Source: Phanerodontia chrysosporium (taxonomy: Eukaryota > Basidiomycota > Agaricomycetes > Polyporales > Phanerochaetaceae). Taken from it: a stretch of 64,000 bases of DNA. Both the position numbers and the translations under genes were made by a program. Every line of letters starts with the position of its first letter. Position 1 is the first letter of the stretch. This document shows, piece by piece, positions 35,783-47,024 of the stretch. Under the pieces are notes generated by a model. That model searched no databases. It was not told the origin of the DNA and was given only the letters and a program-made list of their open reading frames with translations. Location: positions 496,001 through 560,000 of the forward strand of contig MJGA01000015.1 in the NCBI GenBank assembly GCA_001910725.1. Reading direction: 5' to 3'.

Positions 35783-36611
35783 ATGCCAGGCAGCGAGCAA
35801 GCGAGCACGACGCGGGACTGGGCGGCGAAGACATGCACGTGCGACAAGTGCATCGACGGCTGGCTCTCGCCCCGGATGAAGGAGCGTCTAGAAGGTTTGC
35901 CTCACGCAGTCCCGGCTCTCCCACGCGACATCTCACGCACGTCGCGCAGGCGAGGGCGACTTCTTGCGCTACGCCTCGGTCGCGCTGCTCTCCGAGCTGG
36001 GAGACCTGCCCGAGGACGAGGTGATCCCGGACTGGGTGATCGCGGAGGACCCGTCACTGCACTACATCCCGATGGAGCTCCACACGAAGATGAGCCCCGC
36101 GTTCTACCGCGGGTACGCGACCGTCGTCGACGCCATGGTCCAGATCCTCCAGCGCGACGCCGCCGATGCCGCGGGCTGCATTCCGACGCCGGCGGCCATC
36201 GACGCGCGCCTCCGCGAGCTGTGCACCGCCGCGCGCAGGGACGCGGGCAAGGGCGCCATGCTGACGCCAGACGACGTCGAGGACGTCGAGGCGTTCCTGC
36301 ACGCGGGCGGGCAGGCCGCGTTCGCGCTCGAGGCGCTGACGGACCGCGCGATGGAGAAGTCGCCCGCGGGCTCGGAGTACATGCGCCAGCCCGCAATTCG
36401 CGTCGAGGAGGAGGAGTTTGCGGGTGAGGTGGGCGAGCTACCGGTGTGCGCGAACGACCTCGACTTTGAGCTCGTGCGCAAGGGGCTCGGTCTGCCTCCG
36501 CACTTTACCGGACCGCACTGGTTCTTTCTCACAGATAGCGAGTCCGAAGATGACAACGACGACGTTGTATATGCAGGGAAGGATGAGGGTGCGATTATGA
36601 CACGACGGTGA
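35783..36611 (+). CDS. Conserved-looking protein of unknown function
   Basis: Two exons, 35783-35894 and 35950-36611, give 257 residues in phase through a GTTTGC..CAG intron. The N-terminus has a Cys motif, CTCDKCIDGWLSPRM (C-x-C-x2-C), followed by mostly helical sequence: FLRYASVALLSELGDLPEDEVIPDW, then PMELHTKMSPAFYRGYATVVDAMVQIL. Two acidic-hydrophobic helices come next, then GLGLPPHFTGPHWFF and an acidic C-terminus (DSESEDDNDDVV). The Cys/Trp segment resembles the end region of some basidiomycete ankyrin-type proteins as I remember them, but no ankyrin repeats are encoded here. I cannot assign a function. Codon use and the clean intron argue that it is a real gene. Confidence 0.7.
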
Positions 36612-37795
36612 CGGTGACGTGATGACCCTGGCTGCGCAAACCCTCTTGTCGCCGCAGAGTAGAGCAGACAGAATATTTATGGCTATGTCATTTCAGACCG
36701 GAAGCAGGGGTTTGGGACTTCGGGCCTCGAGCTTCAGCTTCACGCACGATGCATGATGCATGAAGAATGAACTCGCAGCAGATTGACCGACCAAGTGACT
36801 ACGACCCCTGGGCCTACGGCAGGTGTACGGAGACTTAGAGGGGCTCCAGGACCTGCAGATGCTTCCTATACTCAAGGCATACAAAGGCACGATCTGGCAA
36901 CGGTCTTGTGGAAAAGGTCACATTGTGAAAGAAGCACCTGGACTGCAAATCCATACACCACCAGGCATTCAATTTTTCATACACGGAAAAGCGACAGGAA
37001 GTGCCACTGACCTCGCTGTATCAGTCCCAAAGCTCTATAGCTCAGCGAATTCATAGGCTTGATGCTGCTTCAATCGTCGATAGACACAGGTCTAGCTGTA
37101 CTCGCGAGCAACCACAGCCCTCCCACGGCGTGGAGTTCAGATTAGAGACCATCAATGGAGGTCCTGAATTCTAGGGAAGCTGACTGGCTCCCAGGACCCC
37201 AAAGCAACACTGCAGGGCCACTTACACGCCCGGCAACGACGTGATGTACAATGTACATCCGTGCGATAGCGGCAAAGGATGGGTGTTAAAACCGCCGTTT
37301 TCGAAAACGGTGGTCTCACTGCGGCTAGCGGCTTGATAAGTGTAGGAGGTATTCGGGCCTGCATCGCCTTGTCACTCACCGACATACTTGGGCTTGGCGT
37401 TCGGACGCAGCCTGCCGCGGCTGCAACTGCGCAAACTGACGATGGACTGACGTCTCCCTTCCGAGACGCGCTCGGAGCGTGAGGAGGGTCGCCTTTATCC
37501 GAGGTTATCCGAGACCACGCTGAAAAAGCACGCCGAGGTATTCGTGCACTCTACCTCGAGTCGAGAACTTGTTCAAACGAGACATCAGATGGAAGACGAA
37601 CGAGAGCATGCGTGCGGAACAGGAGATAGCACGCTGACGGCGTGCACGGCGCGACAGCCTCTCGAGTCGTCACGCGCGTAACGACGACTGGTCACAGCAT
37701 GTGACAGGGTCTCACGCTTTGCGGGCAGTAGTGCCCCGCTTGTTTCACAACCACGCTCTTTCTTCCCTGCTCATCGTCCAGGGCGTCGGGGACCA
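36612..37795. other. Intergenic upstream of the Kre6-like gene
   Basis: Gene-free by inspection. Contains a 24-nt near-perfect palindrome at 37291-37314, about 500 nt upstream of the Kre6-like start. Confidence 0.55.
37291..37314. repeat. 24-nt near-perfect palindrome
   Basis: The core CCGTTTTCGAAAACGG is a perfect 16-bp palindrome, and the flanks extend the dyad to 24 nt with a single mismatched pair. Such dyads are typical of dimeric transcription-factor sites. The position, about 480 nt upstream of the Kre6-like gene, makes a regulatory site plausible. Confidence 0.6.
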
Positions 37796-40463
37796 ATGTC
37801 TGTCCAATGGCCATCATCCTCTCGTGACGGCGGCGACACCAGTTCGAGTGGTTCCAGTAGCCCTGAGGATCACAATCAACCACCACGGACACCGACGTCG
37901 TCCCACCTCGAGCAGCCTCTCTTGTCCGTGGACCCGTCGCCGTCCAAACCACCCAGCCGCTCGTTCTCGACGTCCAGCAACTTCGTCTCCTCGCCCCTCA
38001 ATCCGAATGCCCCCCACACTGTCCGATCTCGCCCCGCGTCGCGAGGAAGCACATACTTCAATGTGAACCGCGTCGCCTCTGAGGAGTCCCAGGCCCTGGC
38101 TTCCCCTTTTGCTACGTTGAACTCTGGACAGCGCGGATCCATGGTACTGTACCGCCTGGCAGACACCCACGACGACTACCTCGCCCCGCCACGAGCACTC
38201 GTAAATCGAGACTCAGTCGTCTCTTCTTCTGGGGACTCGATTTTTTCTCTCTCGTCCGACTCGAAATATCCGTCTGGGACTGCACGAGCTGGGTTTGTAC
38301 CATACGCTTATGACCCCGACATGGATATGAAGGACGAGGCAGACGAGGTGGACTACCTGCACACAGAGGGACCGGACGACGACAAGACTATTCTTTGCTC
38401 GTTACGCGGTTTCCTCAACGTCGGCGTACTTATCTTCCTCATCCTTGCCCTCCTCACACTCTTCGTCTGTTACCCCGTGCTCAACTTCTACCATAACAAC
38501 GCACGGAACCTCGCTATTGATGGGAATCTCAATATCAATGCTACAGGTCAGGCACCAGTACTGTAAGTCGACAATCTCTTCGCAAAGATTGTTATTAGCT
38601 GATTCGATGGCACGTCAGATTCCAGATGCCTCAGCTCATTGATCCCGACACCCCTGATTCTGCAAAGACACGACAAGGCTTCGATGGCATGGAGTACGAA
38701 TTGGTTTTCTCGGACGAGTTTAACCTCGACGGTCGGACATTCTACCCCGGCGATGACCCATACTGGGAGGCGGTCGACTTGTGGTATGGCTCAACCATGG
38801 ATTTGGAGTGGTATGACCCAGCACAAATCACCACCTCGCAAGGTGCCTTGATTATCACGATGGACGCGGTCGAGGACATCACGACCAACCATATGCTACC
38901 CTACAAGAGCGGTATGCTCCAAAGCTGGAATAAATTCTGTTTTTCCAGCGGATACATTGAGGTTAGCATCACCTTGCCCGGCCCGAACTCCAACACGCAA
39001 GGCTACGTGAGTTTGACTTCAATCTGTTGGAGCAATCCGGCACTAACGATACGCAGTGGCCTGGTGCATGGACGATGGGCAATTTGGGTCGTCCGGGATA
39101 CGGCGCGACCTCGGATGGCGCATGGCCTTATTCGTGCGTATCAGGTGCAGATACTCATCGAATGCACCCGTTCTAACCCCACCGCGTGTAGATACAATGA
39201 ATGCGACGTCGGTATTCTGCCGAACCAGACGTATCTGAACGGTACTGGACCGGCTGCAGCACTTCACTCCGATGCATCCCGAGACAAGTACAACTTCGAG
39301 TTGTCCTGGCTCCCAGGGCAACGCCTCCCGTGAGTATTTCTCTCATCACCAGTTCTCCCGTTAACTCATGTCTTCCCATAGCGCATGCACGTGCCCCGGC
39401 GAAGATCATCCGGGTCCGAATGTCAATGTGGGACGTGGAGCGCCGGAGATCGATATTCTTGAGGTTGAGAAGAACAAGACGACGGATGGTCAGGGGCAGG
39501 TCGTCTCGCAATCTGCGCAGTTCGCGCCGTTCACGCACGACTATGATATCTTAACGGATACCGAAGACCAGTTCCAGATTTTCACCCCGGACTTGACCCG
39601 TCCGAACGGCTACAAGTGAGTGTCTAAATCAGCTTTAAGCGTAATATCGCTAACAATCATTACAGGGGTTCTGCTGTGTAAGTTGCGACCTAATCCTTTG
39701 ACGATGACGCACTTATCAAATTTGGCGTAGTCAACAAGCTGTCTCCTGTCTCACTAACTTGCCGGATGACATGTTCCAAGGCTCAGGGCAACAGTTCAAG
39801 ACCCTTGGTGAGTGACTTAATCCTGAGTGCTGCTTTTTCGACTAATATGTACGGAACAGGCTTCGAGTATTGGGCAGACCCCGACAACCCCCAGGACGGT
39901 TTCATCACCTGGCAAAGTAACGGCCTGCCATCCTACCGATTGGGTGCCAGCGCCGTTGGCCCTGACATGGGACCGAATGGTTCGATGGTCGGGCAGCGGC
40001 GTATACCAGAAGAGCCGATGGTATGTCTTTTGTAATGACAGACTCTGTTTCACCTCGCTGACGGGCCTCATAGTCGATTGTGCTCAACTTGGGTATCTCC
40101 AACAACTGGCAGCACATCGACACCAGCACGATGGTGTTCCCAGCGACGATGCTCGTTGATTACGTTCGCGTATACCAACGGAAGGGCCAAACCAACATCG
40201 GCTGCAATCCGCCTCGATACCCTACCACTGACTATATCAACAACCACATGGAGGCATATACCAGTCAGTACTACCGTGCTTGCCGATGCATTCGGGGCGA
40301 CTGACAATCTCTGCAGACCCTAACCTGACCTTCTGGTCAGAATCGAAGCCGGGCATTGGCGAGGGAGCGGGTTACCCATGGCCTAAAAACGCATTGGTAC
40401 GCTTGTCTTTTCTGCATGACGATTGGCATGTGAACTAATCGTATGCAGCGCGACGGATGTTAA
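37796..40463 (+). CDS. Kre6/Skn1-type beta-1,6-glucan synthesis protein (GH16)
   Basis: Type II membrane protein of the SKN1/KRE6 family needed for cell-wall beta-1,6-glucan, acting in the secretory pathway. Eleven exons: 37796-38562, 38619-39006, 39057-39133, 39192-39329, 39382-39615, 39666-39677, 39731-39807, 39860-40020, 40074-40263, 40317-40396, 40449-40463. They sum to 2139 bases and 712 residues with no phase error. A Ser/Pro-rich cytosolic N-terminus of about 200 residues is followed by one transmembrane helix ([19 protein letters not shown]) and a luminal GH16 domain with [23 protein letters not shown] and the catalytic signature EIDILEVE. One exon is only 12 nt. The gene ends with a 5-codon exon. 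Confidence 0.95.
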
Positions 40464-42884
40464 GCTTTTCCGCGTGCGGGAAAGGACTTTCTTCGTACTT
40501 TCTTGATCGGTCTAATCCTCCCTCACATGCTACTGGACTTTCACACATCACGCACGATTCTAACCTTCCATTACCTTTGGGTTTTTGTCACTTCATGCGC
40601 CATCCTAGATGGTCGCGGGTTTCCTTTCCCCCATCCCGTTCTCCGCGCTCTGCGTGTCAGGCGCCTCCCGCGATCATGCACCACATGGACTTCCCCCTGC
40701 GCCGGTAGACCTGTCCCTACCTTACTGAACTTGTCGTTTGTGCATCCACAGGACTTTCTTCCCTCATTTATTATTGACACTGCGTCTTATGGAGGCACGC
40801 ACGTCTCGGTCTGTATTTTAACTCTAATATCCTAGAGCTCGTCTGTGCACGGCAGGCAATGACCCCAAACCTCTCGCTTCTACGTCACTTTCTCTTTAGG
40901 TTCAATAGCTGGATCCTACTGTGCAGTACCAATTCAATGCTTGTATCCAAGAACGATGTTCAAGGCTGATCACTGTCGGTTGGACGTATCTCTGACACAG
41001 TACGAATATATAATACGAGTCCAATTAGTAGTAGTCTACCGACCTGTGCTGTCGAGCTATCGATCAACGCACACAGGCACTCGTCGGTATTCTGAGCCCT
41101 TCGGTCCAAGTTATCGACTGTTATTCGCATGGTAAAGCTTGTTCTTGTTCCGTCGTCCACGCGCTGCAGCATGTCGCGTGATCCTTGCTCATCGGGTAGC
41201 TCGAGGACATGTGCTCATCAGGGCGCGCTGGACAAGGTGCCCAATGGTCTAGTTCCGGAGCTGACGTACCGACTGACGGTACTGACGTTCACATATCTCG
41301 TGTGATTGTGAGATACGAGGTGGAGAAAGTGCTCAGAGCTGGAGCTGCTCGGTGAGACCACATGTAGCCGTGCAGAGAATCGACTCAACGTATATTCCAG
41401 GCTGTATGTAGTCTACGCAAGGGCACACGTACTGAGGCTTCCGCCAGAGGCAACAGGTATGACATGGATGACACCCATCTGCACGATGTCTACACGGGAC
41501 CACGCACGTAAACATTGTCACACTGGTGTCCCACAGTTGACGCCACGATGGCGGGGTCCCGTCATCCGAACGCACGCGAGCCGGACGAGCCGAGACGAGC
41601 CCACGAGGAGCCACGGAAAGCTCCAAGGGAGAGGCTGCGGTACCAGCGGCTGGGAGATATTTTCGACAGAAGTGCAAAGAAGCGGGAGGTGCATCATGGT
41701 GGATATGAATCCACGACATGCATCAGACGCGGCCACGGGGCCCGAGTGCGTGTCGCGCAGTCGACGCGTCGCGGGCTGGCAGGTTTGGGTCGCGTCTCCG
41801 CTGCCGCCGGGGCACGCTGCACGCGCGGAAGCAGAGCGAAGGGCCCGCCGAGGCGAGCGATCGCATCGATGGACCAAGCGGGCAGGTTCGAGAGGCGGGA
41901 AGAGCACGCAAGAGGCCCGCTGGCAGATGGTGGGCTCGGTGTGAAACACTGCTAAGACCGGTGGGGTCGTCGCCCGTCGATCCAGTCGAGCGGGTCTTCG
42001 GTGCACCGTGCCTTGCAGAGGAAGTGTCTGATGGAAAGTTGCCCGTCGGAACCAGCAAAGGTTAAGTTATTTCTGGAGGGTACAGCTGCTCCAGATGAAC
42101 CTCGGTACGGAGTCCTGCATTGCTTTGTCTAGAGAGAAATAGGCCGGAGACGAGTGCATGAAGATACCAAATTGCGACAGTCGAAACCTGTAGAGCGGAA
42201 GCGTTGACCGATAGCCGACTAAGAGGACGGGCAGAGGAACCAAGGCACCGGGAGAAGGTGAGAGGGCGCCCTACGTCGGGGGCACACAGCCATGGGGCGG
42301 GGGCGACTAGAGAAGCCTCATGTATGATCGTCCGGCTCAAGACATCACATCGATAATGCTAGTGTTCCTCAACGAGGGCCGTCTGGAGCGGCGGAGGGGC
42401 CTTGGAGAGCGCAGGACACTGAGCACGAACGTCGGTGAGGACGGCGGGGTTGACTTTGTGGCAGATGGAGCACAGTGGTGCACTCCGCCAGTGTGGAGGC
42501 TAGGTGGCTAGCCGAGGGCTGCAGCAGCGAGGACGGGTCGGTGGTCAGAATAATCTATCTCGGATAGATGGGATACGTTCTCCATACCTGTCGCACATGC
42601 CGGGGAGCACAGCACACCTGTTAGGTCTGCCTCGTGGCTAACGATTAGGACTATAACAGCGGTCGCTGGCGGTGACAGCGAGCAGTGCAAGACCTATGAC
42701 TTTCCGGTGTTTTCCACTGCAGCGCGCGGTGACGCGAGACGAGCGTTCAGGTCGAAACCGCAAAGCGCTTGCGCCAAGCCTGCGACGCCAGGTCACGTGC
42801 ACGCTGGAGGTAAAGGAGTTTCGGTTGTTGCAAACCCGCATCCCATCTCCACCACCACCATACTCCCTCCGCCAGGACAGCAAG
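40464..42884. other. 2.4-kb region without a recognised gene
   Basis: T-rich 3' sequence of the Kre6-like gene to about 40900, then mixed sequence. Open frames up to about 160 codons on both strands around 41460-42060 are Arg-rich and motif-free. The right end contains the promoter of the next gene. Confidence 0.5.
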
Positions 42885-44207
42885 ATGACTGCCACCGCTG
42901 CTGAGCAGCAAAACTGTGCGTCGGCCCTTTCTCAGCCCTCGCTGCCCCGCAACGATTGCTCAGACCTCTTCTTCAGCTCCGTCCGCAAACGCTAATGAGC
43001 TCCGGCATGTCACCTCGAACAACAACCTGACAAGCACTCCGAAGGAGCACAGACTGTCCCAGAGGGCCTCGCAGCATCTTCGTACTGGCCGCCTGGGCTC
43101 CCGCTCCCCGGCATCGATACCCTCATCCCCCACTTCCGTGTAAGCTTCCCGAAAGCACCCCTCTCTGTTTGCGCTCATCCTCCGTTGCAGTCATTCTTCT
43201 TCTTCTGCCATCTTCGAGCGGGACATCGAACCTATAACACCTTCGCCGCCCCTTCTCAGCCATACCACAGACCCCCATCGCATTCCGCGAGGCAAGTTGA
43301 CTGAGCAACTCGACCAATCTGTACCATCCGTCCTTGATAGTGCTGCGGAGATCCTCACTGCGGACGTCGACGACAAAGATAGTATGGACTCCATTGCTGT
43401 AGTCGCTCCAGTACCCTTCGATCATCTCCCCCCGATCCCGCTCGGGCCTCGCAGCGGCTTCACCTCACCGATTTCTCAGCTGAGCAGTCGCAGCCCCAGC
43501 CCAAACGGCGTGCCCAATCGCAGGAGCACTATTATGAGCCTTCCGTCGCCTACTCCCAGCTTTACAGTGCCACTGCCCGGCCATACACAGTCGCCGTCCG
43601 CATCCAGTTCCCCGCCCATGCGCCCCGCAGTCCAAACAAATTCGCCGAACCAGGCGCCCGCGCCTACTATCTCGACCCCTACTTCCACCTACTTTTCCGT
43701 TCACTCGGAGGACTCCTCGCCGACGACTGCTACACATGTTGAGCACCCATTACACGCCTTGTCTAGTTCCGCAAGTTCTGCGACGTCCACGACGACGAGC
43801 GGAGGACTCGCTTCGCACGCACCCCCCTCGCCAAAGAATCCATCAAAGCGATTATCGTTCCTCTCCTACACGGACCTCCTGACCTCCGTACCCGCATCGA
43901 CGCTCCCGCTATCGAGCTTCACCCAGACAAACGAGCCCCCGCCGCATCTGCCTAGCGTTATTGGTATTCCGCAGGCACAGGCACAGCAGTTGTCCTCGGG
44001 CGCGGCTAGCATCCACGGTTCGCTCAACGCCTCGACATGGATCACCGAGCGCGACCCTGCCACTGATCTCGTCAACGATGTGGCGGCGAATGGGAGCGCG
44101 AGGGCCTCGGTAGGGGCCTGGAGGAGCGTCTCGAGGCCCTTATGGTGAACGACGTCTCGGGTTCGACGGCAGCGGCTGTGCTTCCGGCGGCGCCGGCCAA
44201 GGAATGA
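42885..44207 (+). CDS. Ser/Pro-rich protein of unknown function
   Basis: A probable short first exon from the ATG at 42885 is followed by exons of about 42964-43140 and 43191-44207. The product is about 390 residues, largely Ser, Pro and Thr. More distinctive patches are RLSQRASQHLRTGRLGS, GKLTEQLDQSVPSVLDSAAE, RSGFTSPISQLSSRSPSP and KRLSFLSYTDLL. The first-exon phase does not match and is uncertain. Near the end one base appears missing in the GG at 44082-44083: restoring it gives a coherent C-terminus, GGEWEREGLGRGLEERLEAL, and a stop at 44205-44207, instead of a stop about 22 codons after the break in the uncorrected frame. No domain recognised. The disordered character suggests a regulatory or scaffold protein, which is inference only. 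Confidence 0.65.
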
Positions 44208-45034
44208 CGCACCTTGTAGCGTTCGTGCGCTTTTTGCCGCGACTCTTCGCTATTCCCTATGTATCAGTTGGGCCTGCTAGGTGAGATACGGAAACTGTTT
44301 AACGATCTAACGACCTTGCTTTGCTTCGCCATTGTCTGCTCGCGCTCTTTGCTTCTCCAACCCTTCCTCCAAGATATCCCTTGCGTTCCGCGTCTCGTCT
44401 TTATTTGCGCTCCGGGTCTGTGCTTGTTATGTGTTTTTATTATGTTCACGACTACAAGATAAACCGCCAGAATCTGGACTTAGCTTAGTGATCTTATGTC
44501 CATCTTATTTTATCGTACCCTGCCTCGTGTCTAATCCCCGTTGCTTCGTGTTTTCGCTTTTTTTTTATCTCCCCGCGTTCGTGCTTATTTACCCTCCCCT
44601 TTCTGTGTTACGAAATCTGGCGGCCTTCGATATCCAAGGCCCATGTACACGTAGAACCCACGCGTTCGTTCATGAATTTATGTAAATGATTGAGTGCTCA
44701 TGTAGCCGTAAACTGACCAAGTCTGCTCAATGAGTGGAAGTGAGGCGGCTGATATGCATGTGGCGGACGAGGCGGGATATCTTGCCGAGCCCTTGTCTCT
44801 GCTCCTCACGCCTCCTGACCATCTCGAGGCGTTCGAACATTCAGACTACACATGATCCCTTCGAAAACGCTCTCCCCCGAAATACATTATCGGAATGTGC
44901 TCTGATCAAAGACCACACCCCATGACCTCCCCTTCACGGGCATCTCGCAGCGCTAGCTTGCCTCGTACGCCCATCATCCCCACTCACACGAATACTACCG
45001 TCGTCTCTACCACCCGCACCATCACTGCAACAAT
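44208..45034. other. Intergenic, T-rich 3' region then promoter
   Basis: T-rich from about 44320 to 44620, fitting 3' untranslated sequence and termination. No gene seen before the M20 start. Confidence 0.5.
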
Positions 45035-47024
45035 ATGTGCCAGGTTGACAGCACACAGCCAAGCGCGGACATCTTCTGGCGGCCGGGCCAGGACGTGTCG
45101 GGCGCGGTCCGGGGCACAGGCGCTGCCATCGCGCGCCCGGACGTCTTCGCCATTGTCGACCGAGCGGTCGATGCCCTCTCCTCCGAGCTGCGCACGCTGA
45201 GCCTTGACATCCACGGTACGTGACGTCTTCGAGCACCTACCAAGTGTGTGCGCGGGATCAAATCACCAGGGCGACGACGTCGCGGGGGAACATCCGCGGC
45301 TGATTGGTTTTGTCTCCCCTCAGATCACCCTGAGCTCGGGTACCACGAACGGTGCGTCTCCCCAGTGTGGCGTCGGCCCGTCGCTCACGGTCGTCAGACA
45401 CGCGCACGACGCGCTCGCGGGCTTCATGGAGGCGCACGGCTGGGCCGTCGCGCGGCACCACCTGCTCGAGACGGCGTGGGAGGCGCGCTTCACGCACGGC
45501 ACGGGCGGGCGCACGGTCGGCGTGAACAGCGAGATGGACGCGCTGCCGGGCATCGGGCACGCGTGCGGGCACAACCTCATCGCGGTCGCAGGCGTCGCCG
45601 TCGCGTGTGCGCTGCGCGCCGCCATGGAGGCGCTCGACGTGCCCGGCACCGTCGTGCTCCTCGGCACGCCCGCGGAGGAGGGCGGGTACGGCAAGGTCGC
45701 GCTCCTCGACAAGGGCGCATACAAGGACATGGACGTCTGCCTCATGTGCGTTTTGTGGGGCCCCCGTATGCTGCCTCGCCCCCGTCTGACCCCGCCCCGG
45801 CCTGAGCCAGGTGCCACCCCGCGCCGGGCCCCCGCTATCCGCCAGTCTCGCGGGCTCGCTCGCGATCACGCCGATGGTCGTCGAATACTTTGGGCACACG
45901 TGCGTTCTTCGAGACAATGCATATAAGCACTCGCTGATGACGCCTACAGGGCGCACGCCGCCCTGGCGCCCTGGGAGGGGCACAACGCCCTCGACGCGGC
46001 CGTGGCAGCGTATACGAGTGTGGCGATGCTACGCCAGCAGATAAAGCCTTCGCACCGCGTTCACGGCACGCTACAGGGCAAGGACTGGGCTGCGAACAGT
46101 GCGTGGCCTGGACTGCAGACGAGATCAAGAAGCTGACGAAACATTCCCAGTCATTCCCGACTATGCTTGGATGAAGTGAGTTCTGTGAGCGACGGATGGA
46201 GAGAAGGCTGACCGCGGGAAGGTGGCTCATGCGTGCGCCGACGCGTAAAGAAGTCGACGCGCTTGTCCCCCGTGTACGGGCATGTCTAGAGTGCGTGGCT
46301 GTCCGACATCTGTGCCTCGTACCACTGACCCCGGTGCGCAGCGCTGCTGCTCTCGCGACGGACACCACGCCCAAGTACAACCTCGAAGAGACCGCGTTGT
46401 ATGAGCTGCGCCAGAACAAGGCGCTTGGTGTGTGCATCTGTCAACAAAGCCTCGGCCCGAAACGCTGACCGCCTACAGGTGACGAGTTCGCGCAGATCTT
46501 CTCGAGCAAGTATGGGGCGATCGACTACGAGTACGGCATCAGCAGCGCATCGACCGACTTTGTGAGCCCACTCGCCGAATCTTAATATGGCCTTTTGCTC
46601 AGGTTGTGCGTACAGGGAAATGTGACATACGGTGACTCCGGAACAGGATCGGCGATTTCTCCGTGACTGAGTGTACATCTTTCTAGCTCTTCCCTCGCTG
46701 CACCCAGGCTTTGGTAGGTTGTCCGCGGACCCTTGGACAGCAGCAGGCTGACCCGACGGGCAGCCATTCCGACCAAGGCCGGCGGCACAAACCACACACC
46801 AGAGTTTACGGAAGCGGCTGCGACGCCCGAGGCACACGCGGCGTGCATGAACGTGTCGAAGGCGCTCGCTGCGCTCGGCGCGCGCGTTCTCATGGACGAC
46901 GGGTTCTTTGAGAAGGCGAGTTCGCACGCCATCGGGCTTCTGCGTGAGTCGGGTGCTCACTGCACATTGGCAGGTCAAGCGGACGTTCGAGGAAGAGAGC
47001 AGGCGGAGCGGGGCAGGCCTCTAG
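45035..47024 (+). CDS. M20-family amidohydrolase (PM20D2-like)
   Basis: Metallo-amidohydrolase or dipeptidase of family M20. Thirteen exons: 45035-45215, 45324-45351, 45398-45745, 45811-45899, 45950-46098, 46151-46175, 46222-46290, 46342-46427, 46479-46561, 46616-46631, 46687-46713, 46764-46915, 46974-47024. They sum to 1304 bases, one short of 435 codons. Key motifs are DHPELGYHE near the start, SEMDALPGIGHACGHNL (metal ligands), TPAEEGGYGK (catalytic Glu-Glu), CLMCHPAPG, NALDAAVAAYTSVAMLRQQ and a late KAGGTNHTPEFTEAA. The C-run 45829-45833 lacks one C relative to the phase of both neighbours. Exon 10 is 16 nt. The last intron starts with GC instead of GT. PM20D2 in animals cleaves dipeptides such as beta-alanyl-lysine; the substrate here is unknown. 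Confidence 0.9.

Noticed and set aside
41459..42065. Overlapping plus- and minus-strand frames of 110-160 codons
   Set aside because: All are Arg/Gly/Ala-rich mirror frames with no motif; none continues through splice sites.
45035..47024. M20 gene read as a pseudogene
   Set aside because: All catalytic and metal-binding motifs and twelve introns are intact; the single C-run deletion is of the same kind as in eight other places in the window.
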